A stretch of 17,483 nucleotides of DNA from Candidatus Neomicrothrix sp. UBA881 (lineage in GTDB: Bacteria > Actinomycetota > Acidimicrobiia > Acidimicrobiales > MedAcidi-G1). The notes beneath the pieces are model-generated. The model did not search any database. It had not been told where the DNA came from and was given only the letters and a program-made list of their open reading frames with translations. The stretch covers positions 1-17,483 of the forward strand of contig DBFL01000004.1 of the NCBI GenBank assembly GCA_002294285.1. The letters run 5' to 3'. This document shows positions 7,132 to 13,815 of the stretch, one piece after another. The number at the start of each line of letters is the position of its first letter. Position 1 is the first letter of the stretch. Position numbers and translations under genes: made by a program.

Positions 7132-8934
7132 TTAGACGGAATGAGCGCTCAGATCATGTCTAAATCTAAGATCTTCTGGGTAAGGGAAAAATTCTGGTAG
7201 ATCACCATCAGCCAATTGCCTTTGGACGCTTTGCCAAAAATTAACTGTAAATAAATCATCGTGTAGTTCTTTGAAGTTTTCCCAAATTTCCGCTGGAACA
7301 GTTTTAGGAAAACTCATAAATGTTTCGAATTGCTCAGGGAAGGCATCTCCTTCTTGAACGGCGAACCAAGGCTGAGCGCGCATTTCATCTTCGTGATCTT
7401 TTGAGTCAGGAATTTCTCTGAATCTGCATTCTTCAAGGAGAGCGAGTTCGTCATAGTCGTAGAAAACTACATTGCCGTGTCTTGTAACTCCAAAGTTCTT
7501 TGTAAATAGATCACCTGGCCAAACATTTGCGGCGGCTAGGTCTTTGATCGCGTAGCCCCAGTCGATAGCTGCGGCTTCGGCTTTTTCTTGAGACATTTCT
7601 TGTAAATAAAGGTTCAAAGGATAGACGTGACGTTCCGTGTAAGCGTGCCTAATAATCACCTTGTCGTTGTCAACAAAAACAGACTCACTGGCATCCTCTA
7701 AAAGTTCTGAAAGTAATTCAGGGTCAAATCGGTCACTGTCAAAAGAGAGGTTTTCAAATTCTTGTGTATCAACCATTCGACCAACACGATCACGACTGTA
7801 AACGAGATCGTAACGGCGCCTTACAGCGTCTCTGGTTGTATTTTTTGGTGGATCAAAGTGATCTTTGATAATTTTGAACACGACATTGAACGAAACCAAA
7901 GTAAAAACAGACATCACCATGCCAGGAGTTCCACGAGCTTTCACAAATTTGTCATTAGAGGTTTGCAAGTGTCTATACAAGGAGCGATAAAGACTGCTTT
8001 TGCCATGCTGCGGATAGCCAAGAGCTGTGTATATCTGATGTAGAGATTTCGTGGGAAGTAAAGATTTCAAGAAACCGACAACTTCTGACGGGTTAGGCCA
8101 GTCAACAAAAAAGTATGATCTGGTAAACCCAAAAAGACGACTGCCTAAATCTTCAGTTAGTAGAACTGTGTCAACAATCAACCCATTAGGCCCATGGAGA
8201 ATAGGAAGTATAAAGGGGGTTACTCGATTTAAGAATCTGACCCTTCCGATCAAATAGCCACCACGATTTCTGTAAAACACTGGTTTGAGCATGTCGATTC
8301 CATCCATTTTGAGCCCACCCCAGGAACTCATTAGGAAAGCATCTAAACGTCCAGCGACGAGTTTCGAATCACGAGAGCGGTCTTCCCATTTGATGTCCAG
8401 CTCATAAGAAGAAAGGATCGAGTCAACGAGTGCTGCTGAATCACCGCGACGCGTCCAAGTGCTAAATACCTCTGCTTTAGATTCACCTCTTGAAATTGTG
8501 GTCGCTCCGAACCATCTTATTTCGACATCATTGTCTATTCCGATGGTCGTGAAAACACGTCTTGCAACCGAATTGAAGAAAGTTTCAGCTAGCCCTTGGT
8601 CAGGTCTCCTAGCTACAAGTTGTTGATATATGTCACGTGAGTTGCGCCACTCTTCACGCTTATCAATTACCTCATCTAAAGAATTGTTAACTTCTGCAAC
8701 TGCTTCTAAAACTTTTATGTTGTGGAGCTGCAGTCTTTCACTTGCGTTAATTTCGTTGAGAGCCCATTCTTTGGAGGCAAAGTGTTCACCAGCTTTTTCC
8801 GATATTTGTTGAACAGATTGCATGTAAGAAATAAAGGATGAGAAAATTGTTTCCGAAATTTGCAAAGCGACATTTTTTTCGGGTTTTACACTTACGGAAA
8901 GAGAATTATTTTTGAGTTTTGAAAAAAAAGTCAA
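7132..8934 (-). CDS. aceK: Isocitrate dehydrogenase kinase/phosphatase
   Basis: AceK phosphorylates and dephosphorylates isocitrate dehydrogenase, steering isocitrate between the TCA cycle and the glyoxylate shunt. The protein has 600 residues (E. coli about 578). The C-terminal kinase-like half is strongly conserved: ARGTPGMVMSVFTLVSFNVVFKIIKDHFDPPK with ATP-contacting K354 (E. coli K336), RHAYTERHVYPLNLYL, then the catalytic region AIKDLAAANVWPGD with D475 (E. coli D457), KNFGVTRHGNVVFYDYDE with D493 (E. coli D475). The same offset of 18 fits all three. The N-terminal half (about 1-310) matches the regulatory domain. The start is TTG at 8934, overlapping the stop of the SnoaL-like gene in TTGA and preceded by GGAAGGG, so coupling is likely. 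No isocitrate lyase, malate synthase or icd is in the window. The family is known mainly from Proteobacteria, so its presence in a presumed actinobacterium is notable. Confidence 0.96.
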   Translation of the reverse strand: MTFFSKLKNNSLSVSVKPEKNVALQISETIFSSFISYMQSVQQISEKAGEHFASKEWALNEINASERLQLHNIKVLEAVAEVNNSLDEVIDKREEWRNSRDIYQQLVARRPDQGLAETFFNSVARRVFTTIGIDNDVEIRWFGATTISRGESKAEVFSTWTRRGDSAALVDSILSSYELDIKWEDRSRDSKLVAGRLDAFLMSSWGGLKMDGIDMLKPVFYRNRGGYLIGRVRFLNRVTPFILPILHGPNGLIVDTVLLTEDLGSRLFGFTRSYFFVDWPNPSEVVGFLKSLLPTKSLHQIYTALGYPQHGKSSLYRSLYRHLQTSNDKFVKARGTPGMVMSVFTLVSFNVVFKIIKDHFDPPKNTTRDAVRRRYDLVYSRDRVGRMVDTQEFENLSFDSDRFDPELLSELLEDASESVFVDNDKVIIRHAYTERHVYPLNLYLQEMSQEKAEAAAIDWGYAIKDLAAANVWPGDLFTKNFGVTRHGNVVFYDYDELALLEECRFREIPDSKDHEDEMRAQPWFAVQEGDAFPEQFETFMSFPKTVPAEIWENFKELHDDLFTVNFWQSVQRQLADGDLPEFFPYPEDLRFRHDLSAHSV

Positions 8935-9380
8935 TTTTTCCCTTCCAAACGTTTAGAAGCCCAACCATCGGGAACCCATCCGTCGGTTTTTACACTACGG
9001 TAAGTGAAAATCCATTTTCCATTGATTTTTTCAAATTTGTCTTCGTATCTACCCCAATGGTCGATCCCGTGTGTGAGAAAGACAGAAAAATAACTTCTAG
9101 AAGTGGCGTTACTGGCGTCTTGGACGTCGATATGAATAGATGAGGTGTGATGCTGAATATAAGAAGGTTTTTCGCCATCCGATAAAGAGTCGCGAGTTCC
9201 TGTAAAAATTTCCTCGATTTGCTCCACACCTTCGTATAGTCGACCATCACCGATATCCATTACGGCTTTATCAGCGAAAAGTTCGATTAGGTCATCAAAA
9301 CGACCACGGTCCCCAAAAGAGTTATAAGCGGATATAACGTTACGAATTTCCTCGTAAGCTTCTATTTGCCACAATTCCAT
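8931..9380 (-). CDS. SnoaL-like (NTF2-fold) protein
   Basis: A 149-residue protein with the pattern of SnoaL-like/NTF2 superfamily members. An N-terminal helix EAYEEIRNVISAYNSFGDRGRFDDLIELFADKAVMDIGDGRLYEGVEQI (about 7-55) has the typical Y..GD.grfddl..LFa.dav.d sequence, and a strand-rich C half follows with HHTSSIHIDV, YFSVFLTHGIDHWGRYEDKFEKINGKWIFTYR. Members bind or convert small hydrophobic molecules in a cone-shaped pocket; neither catalysis nor ligand can be read here. It starts at ATG 9380, only 18 bases from the divergent ATG of the PLP enzyme, with no convincing ribosome binding site. Its stop overlaps the aceK start (TTGA), so the two are very probably co-expressed. Confidence 0.85.
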   Translation of the reverse strand: MELWQIEAYEEIRNVISAYNSFGDRGRFDDLIELFADKAVMDIGDGRLYEGVEQIEEIFTGTRDSLSDGEKPSYIQHHTSSIHIDVQDASNATSRSYFSVFLTHGIDHWGRYEDKFEKINGKWIFTYRSVKTDGWVPDGWASKRLEGKN

Positions 9381-9398
9381 ACCACTAGGTTGCCTTCA

Positions 9399-10559
9399 AT
9401 GAACGATTTAACCGACATTAAAACACGATTTCCAGCTTTATCTGATGGTTGGTCCCGTTTTGACGGGGCTGCGGGAACACAAGTGGTGGATACAGCTATC
9501 GATGCTATGAGCGACTGGCAGCGTAGCGGAAATAATGCAAACAGTCATGGAGCGTTTCCCGCAGCACAAGCTTGCGACGATCTTGTAGAGGAAACCAGTG
9601 AAGTGATGGCCAAGCTTCTTTCTGCAGACTCCAATGGAATGATTTACGGACCTAGCACGACTGCCAACATGATGACATTGACGCGCGCAGCGGCTTTTGC
9701 TTTAGAACCCGATGATGAGATTATCTGCACCAAGCTTGATCATGATGCTAATGTCGCACCTTGGATCCTTGCTGCCCGAGATTCAGGTTCCATAATCCGA
9801 ATGGCCGAATTCGACCCTGAGAGCGGAAGGCTAAAAGCAGAGTCAGTTATTGACTTGATTAACCCGCGGACTAAATGGATTGCAGTAACTGGTTCATCGA
9901 ACATTATTGGGTCAATCCCTGACGTAGCTTCTATATCAAAAGCCGCACACAGCGTCGGTGCAAAAGTAGTTGTTGATGGTGTTCATCTTACTCCACACAG
10001 AAAAGTGAACATTGAGGAAATGGGTTGTGACGTGTATGCGACTTCTTCGTATAAGTGGTATGGCCCTCACGCAGGGATCATGTGGGTCGATCCAGAATTA
10101 TTGGACGATTTGGATGTTTATAAAGTTAGACCATCTCCAGAAAAAGGGCCAGGTCGATTTCAATATGGAACACCTCCGTGGGAAACTTTGGCCGGCATAC
10201 GAGAAGCGGCAAAATTTTTGCTTAGTGTTGGTTTTGAATCAATAGTCAAACATGAATCTGCAAGATTCGAAAGACTACTTTCAGGTCTTATGGGTATGTC
10301 CAAAGTAAGAGTTCTAGGGCCCCATGACAATAAAGACAGAGCACCTACTTTGATGTTTCTCGTTGAGGGCAACGAGCCAGATGAAATCGCGAAGAAGATC
10401 GCAGAGGCAAAAGTTGCAGTTTGGAATGGTCATAATTACGCCGTGGAAGCTATGGAACCGCTGGGTTTGGGTGAGCAGGGGGCTGTAAGAGCAGGTGTAT
10501 GTGTTTACATCGATGATGAAGATGTGGATCGGCTTCTAGAAGCTGTTTCATTAATTTGA
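9399..10559 (+). CDS. PLP-dependent cysteine-desulfurase-like protein lacking the catalytic Cys
   Basis: Fold type I, class V aminotransferase of the cysteine desulfurase-like group (close in motif to the TIGR01976 type), 386 residues. Seen: TRFPALSDGWSRFDGAAGTQV at the N terminus, H115 in DHDANV (stacks on PLP), D193 and H196 in VDGVHLTPH, and PLP-binding K219 in TSSYKWYGPH. Where SufS/CsdB have the persulfide Cys (GHHCA), this protein has GHNYA, so Y347 replaces the Cys. It is therefore unlikely to be a normal cysteine desulfurase, though the PLP chemistry should work. It lies 62 bases upstream of selD on the same strand. The Cys364 of E. coli CsdB is dispensable for selenocysteine lysis, so a selenium-releasing role is possible (inference). 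The ATG at 9399 is preferred over a TTG at 9366, because the TTG would overlap the divergent SnoaL-like gene; the only Shine-Dalgarno candidate is weak. Confidence 0.85.
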   Translation: MNDLTDIKTRFPALSDGWSRFDGAAGTQVVDTAIDAMSDWQRSGNNANSHGAFPAAQACDDLVEETSEVMAKLLSADSNGMIYGPSTTANMMTLTRAAAFALEPDDEIICTKLDHDANVAPWILAARDSGSIIRMAEFDPESGRLKAESVIDLINPRTKWIAVTGSSNIIGSIPDVASISKAAHSVGAKVVVDGVHLTPHRKVNIEEMGCDVYATSSYKWYGPHAGIMWVDPELLDDLDVYKVRPSPEKGPGRFQYGTPPWETLAGIREAAKFLLSVGFESIVKHESARFERLLSGLMGMSKVRVLGPHDNKDRAPTLMFLVEGNEPDEIAKKIAEAKVAVWNGHNYAVEAMEPLGLGEQGAVRAGVCVYIDDEDVDRLLEAVSLI

Positions 10560-10621
10560 AAAAAGCCTGAAAAAATCCTTACAGTCGCCTACTCTGAAAT
10601 TATCTAAAGAAGGAGGTTTGC

Positions 10622-11656
10622 ATGAGACTGACACAATTCAGCCATGGTGCCGGTTGAGGCTGCAAACTCTCTCCGAGTGACCTGGAGCAGGTTCTGCACC
10701 GGCTTAAACCACAAAAATCTGAAAATTTGATCGTAGATTCGTCAACTGGCGATGATGCTGCTGTTTGGCGTCTAGATGAAGACAGAGCTCTAGTGATGAC
10801 CGCAGATTTTATCACACCCGTAGTCGATGACGCCCTAACTTGGGGCAAAGTTGCAGCAACAAACGCCGTTTCTGATATTTATGCGATGGGCGCAAAACCT
10901 TTAATGGCGATAAATCTAGTTGGTTGGAATTCCGAAGAACTTTCGACGGAACTGCTATCAGAAGTTCTAGAGGGCGCCAATCAGGTTGCTGAAAATTCAG
11001 GTTTTGTCATAGCAGGGGGACATACCGTAGAAGATCCCGAGCCAAAATTCGGACTAGCTGTCTTAGGAGAAGTAAATCCGAAATACTTATTACAGAATCG
11101 TGGATTCCGCGAAAACGATTTACTTATCTTGACAAAAAAGCTTGGAGTGGGTGTAATCACCACAGCGATCAAAAAACAAGAGTCGACGAAAGAAGCAACA
11201 GAAGCTGCAATTGAGTCGATGCTTAAATTGAATGACCAGGCGGCACAAATAGCCGTCGAAGCTGGAGCGACCGGAGCCACGGATATAACCGGATTTGGCT
11301 TATTGGGGCACTTGGGCAGAGCAGCCAGGGAATCAAATGTTGATCTGGAGATAAACGTTCCTGATGTACCTTTTTTACCTGACGCGCGAAGTCTTGCCAT
11401 GGAGGGAAACTTGCCCGGTGGGAGCAAGAGAAATCTTGAATGGGTAAAAGAACAGATAGAAGTTGGCTCGGTTGAAGATATTGACGTTCTTCTTCTGGCA
11501 GATGCACAAACTTCCGGCGGCCTGGTATTTGGTGTTCAACCTAAAGAGGTTGAAACAGCTCTTAAAAAGTTGACGCAAACAGGACACGATGCAGCTGTTG
11601 TGGGGAGTGCAAGTTCTGGGAATGGTTCGATCAGATTGTCTAGCGGTTTGAAATAA
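10622..11656 (+). CDS. selD: Selenide, water dikinase (selenophosphate synthetase) with in-frame UGA-encoded selenocysteine
   Basis: SelD makes selenophosphate from selenide and ATP for selenocysteine and 2-selenouridine synthesis. ATG at 10622 follows a strong AGGAGG (10611-10616). The frame reads MRLTQFSHGAG, then TGA at 10655-10657 (codon 12), then GCKLSP, and stays open to the TAA at 11654-11656, 344 residues in all. E. coli SelD has RLTQYSHGAGCGCKISP with catalytic Cys17 and Lys20; here the UGA sits exactly at Cys17 and K15 matches Lys20. Replacement of this Cys by selenocysteine is known in other SelD proteins. Further family landmarks are GDDAAV (about 43-48), TADF, AATNAVSDIYAMG, AGGHTVEDPEPKFGLAVLG, TDITGFGLLGHL, LPGGSKRN and DAQTSGGL. 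An automatic call would begin at the TTG at 10727 and lose the active site and glycine-rich loop. It follows a Cys-less desulfurase-like gene and is followed by an APH-like gene 14 bases downstream. Confidence 0.95.
10649..10703 (+). promoter_or_regulatory. Candidate bacterial SECIS hairpin after the selD UGA
   Basis: Bases just after the UGA can form a stem-loop. CTCC (10671-10674) pairs with GGAG (10684-10687) around a 9-base loop GAGTGACCT, whose first base is G. Below it CTG (10660-10662) pairs with CAG (10688-10690), leaving 10663-10670 bulged. An outer perfect helix GCCGGT (10649-10654) with ACCGGC (10698-10703) encloses the UGA. The loop starts 17 bases after the UGA, within the usual bacterial range, and a G among the first loop bases is the known requirement for SelB recognition. 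A competing ACTC/GAGT hairpin (10666-10669/10675-10678) is also possible, so the fold is a proposal. Confidence 0.6.
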
Positions 11657-11670
11657 ACTACCTTGGTAAT

Positions 11671-12882
11671 GTGAATCGGAAGCTCAAAAAGTTCATTCCT
11701 CAAACAGCAGAGGAAATTACAACTGATTGGCTAACAGATTGTTTAAGAGAAGGTGGGGTAGCCAAAAGTTCGAGCGTTATTTCCTTTTCCTCTAAAGAGC
11801 CAGAGAGTGGAGAAGGATTTTCAGGATTGACATTGAGGGTTGATTTAGAGTGGGACAACTTTGAAGAAAGTCTGCCAGACTCGGTATTAGTTAAATTTCC
11901 CTCTACTGACAAAAAAAACCGTGCTCTGATTGAGCGTGACGGTGCATATGACAGGGAATTTGATTTTTATGAAAGATTTTCAGACCGATTTCCTGTAAGG
12001 GTTCCAAAACTTTTCTATTCAGCCCGTGATCCGATTGCGAAAATCGAATCCCGTCGGAAGGTAAATAAAGGGCTTGAGTTGCTTCCCGACGGTGCTTCTA
12101 AGTTCTTAGGCGGTCATGCACGGCAATTTATTCGTTCATCGGGACGGAGATACGCGTTGATTGTCGAATACATCCAAGAAGCTCGCACTACCACAACTGA
12201 GGGTCTTGCTTCAGAGCGAGATTTGGTTGAAATATTAAATTCTTTAGCAGTTGTTCACTCTCATTGGTGGAGACACCCATTGCTAGTAGATGACCGGGAG
12301 GGGGTTGCCTGGCCGACCGTCACACACACGCCGAAATTAATGAACGGTCTTTACAGAGGATCAAGAGATCGTGTAATAAGCAACAACCCTGAACTATTCA
12401 CCCCAGAACTGGTCTTTCTAACAGATTGGTTTGCGGACAACGTTGTTGAAGCAGTTGAGTTCTTAAATGAGCCGTTGGCTCTCTTAAGAGGGGACACACG
12501 TACCGATAACATGCTTTTCACGGATGAGGGCTTAGTGATGGTAGATTTCGGAAGTTTTAGTTCCGGTAGGCCGACTTGTGATGTAGCTAATCTTCTTTCT
12601 TCGTGTATCGAACCTGGTCCGACTGCTTTACACGCCTATCAGCATTTCGCAGATATATACCATGAAGCGCTAATTTCAAATGGCATAAGCGACTATCCAA
12701 AAAACCAGTACGAAAATGATATGAAAGTCTGTCTGATACTTCAGGCATATCTTCTTGTACTAGCTGCAGCCCATTATGAAGCAGACTATGGTGAGAATTC
12801 CTTAGTCAAAATCTGGGCAGAAAGATTAGTTGCTTTGCTACCTCAGAAGAGCCCTCTTATAGGGCAAGTTGTTAACGTTTAG
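11671..12882 (+). CDS. APH/ecdysteroid-kinase-like phosphotransferase
   Basis: A 403-residue protein of the aminoglycoside phosphotransferase / EcKinase-like protein-kinase-fold group. Seen in order: N-terminal lobe with a Gly-containing loop (GEGFSGLTLRV, about 47-57), the putative ATP lysine K75 in SVLVKFPS, E96 in REFDFYERF, hinge ALIVEYIQEA, the catalytic loop LRGDTRTDNMLF with D275 and N280, and the metal-binding VMVDFGSF with D292. The usual first residue of the HGD motif is Arg273, and the second motif reads DFG rather than the DW usual in this group. The substrate is unknown; relatives phosphorylate small alcohols, and some occur beside acyl-CoA genes. The start is a GTG at 11671, 14 bases after selD and lacking a clear ribosome binding site. 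The final codons share TTAG with the stop of the convergent crotonase gene. Confidence 0.82.
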   Translation: MNRKLKKFIPQTAEEITTDWLTDCLREGGVAKSSSVISFSSKEPESGEGFSGLTLRVDLEWDNFEESLPDSVLVKFPSTDKKNRALIERDGAYDREFDFYERFSDRFPVRVPKLFYSARDPIAKIESRRKVNKGLELLPDGASKFLGGHARQFIRSSGRRYALIVEYIQEARTTTTEGLASERDLVEILNSLAVVHSHWWRHPLLVDDREGVAWPTVTHTPKLMNGLYRGSRDRVISNNPELFTPELVFLTDWFADNVVEAVEFLNEPLALLRGDTRTDNMLFTDEGLVMVDFGSFSSGRPTCDVANLLSSCIEPGPTALHAYQHFADIYHEALISNGISDYPKNQYENDMKVCLILQAYLLVLAAAHYEADYGENSLVKIWAERLVALLPQKSPLIGQVVNV

Positions 12883-13691
12883 CGCAATCTGGGTTCTTTA
12901 CGTTTCCCAGAAGAAAAATCATCAGAACCTTTCCTGATAACTTCTGAGTCCATTGCAGTGGAAAGCAGCGATGGAGCGATAGATCTACCACCTAATCTGC
13001 CTAGATCTCTTGCAGCCCAGATAGCCCGAAGAGTTCCTTGGACAGCAGATGGAGGCGATTCCGCGATCGAAGTTGCCAGCTCCTCTGCTTTCGATTTGAG
13101 CTCAGAGGAAGCTACAACTTCGGTAACAAGACCCATTCGTAAAGCAGTTTCAGCCGAAATTCGTTCAGAGTTACCAGTTAAAGACATTCTCATAACTTCC
13201 CCGAAAGGCATTTTGTTCAACATGCTCATAGGTTCGTAAATGGCGGGCATTCCATAGGAGACGTGAGGGTCGAAAAAAGTTGCATGATCAGCAGCAATTA
13301 ATATGTCGCATTCGCCCAGAAAATAGAAGGCACCACCGCAGGCCATGCCGTTTACCGCACCAATAACTGGCTTCCAGAGGTCATTTGATTTAGGACCCAA
13401 CCAGTCACCTGGATCGTCGTACATGAAGTTGTTAGAAGTTCCGTAAAAACCTCGTTCTTCGTCAATAGCGGTAAAAGGTTCATCTCTATCGATTCCCACA
13501 CAGAATGCCTTTTCACCTGAACCTGTGAGAACGATCACATTAATTTGATCATTCGAACGAAGTGATCTCCAAAGAGAACGAAACTCCTCCTGCATCTCAA
13601 AAGTAAAAGAGTTGTAAGCCTCAGGTCTGTTAATAGTCACCCAACCGACAGAATCCTTTTCTTCATATATAAGAGTTTTGTATCCAGCCAT
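12879..13691 (-). CDS. Enoyl-CoA hydratase/isomerase (crotonase) family protein, atypical active site
   Basis: A 270-residue crotonase-fold protein. The family frame is clear: VGWVTINRPEAYNSF at the N terminus, the first oxyanion-hole segment AFCVGIDRD (62-70), KPVIGAVNGMACGGA (107-121) with the second oxyanion-hole Gly, DHATFFDPHVSYGMP, and LTGNSERISAETALRMGLVTEVV. The two glutamates needed for hydration in rat mitochondrial hydratase (E144 and E164) align with Y123 (GGAFYFL) and H143 (DPHVSYG), so ordinary hydratase activity is doubtful; it may be an isomerase, decarboxylase or thioesterase-like member. The ATG at 13691 is chosen because GGAGG (13101-style Shine-Dalgarno, on the minus strand at 13701-13697) lies 5 bases upstream; an upstream TTG at 13703 would overlap that site. 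It is divergent from the amidohydrolase gene and overlaps the previous gene's end by four bases. Confidence 0.9.
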   Translation of the reverse strand: MAGYKTLIYEEKDSVGWVTINRPEAYNSFTFEMQEEFRSLWRSLRSNDQINVIVLTGSGEKAFCVGIDRDEPFTAIDEERGFYGTSNNFMYDDPGDWLGPKSNDLWKPVIGAVNGMACGGAFYFLGECDILIAADHATFFDPHVSYGMPAIYEPMSMLNKMPFGEVMRMSLTGNSERISAETALRMGLVTEVVASSELKSKAEELATSIAESPPSAVQGTLRAIWAARDLGRLGGRSIAPSLLSTAMDSEVIRKGSDDFSSGKRKEPRLR

Positions 13692-13815
13692 AAAGGCCTC
13701 CAATTTCTGTAAGGCATATCCTTTATAAAGATGCTATGCGACATGAAACGTTTCTAGTAACTCAGAATACTTCATCGTGGGTAACCTTTATGTAAACACT
13801 TTAAATGGAGACATC
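13692..13815. promoter_or_regulatory. Divergent promoter region with two 10-bp palindromes
   Basis: This 124-base gap separates the divergent crotonase and amidohydrolase genes and must hold both promoters. It contains two perfect 10-bp palindromes, CTTTATAAAG (13721-13730), which could also serve as a -10-like element in either direction, and GAAACGTTTC (13745-13754). Spacing suggests a shared operator, but no regulator gene is adjacent and no promoter could be assigned firmly. Confidence 0.35.

Noticed and set aside
10622..10660. selD as a pseudogene broken by a stop codon
   Set aside because: Residues on both sides of the UGA match the SelD active site in one frame, with a strong ribosome binding site; a random stop exactly at the catalytic Cys codon is unlikely.
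10981..11507. Minus-strand ORFs opposite selD
   Set aside because: They are antisense to conserved SelD motifs and carry Ser/Pro-rich, motif-free translations.
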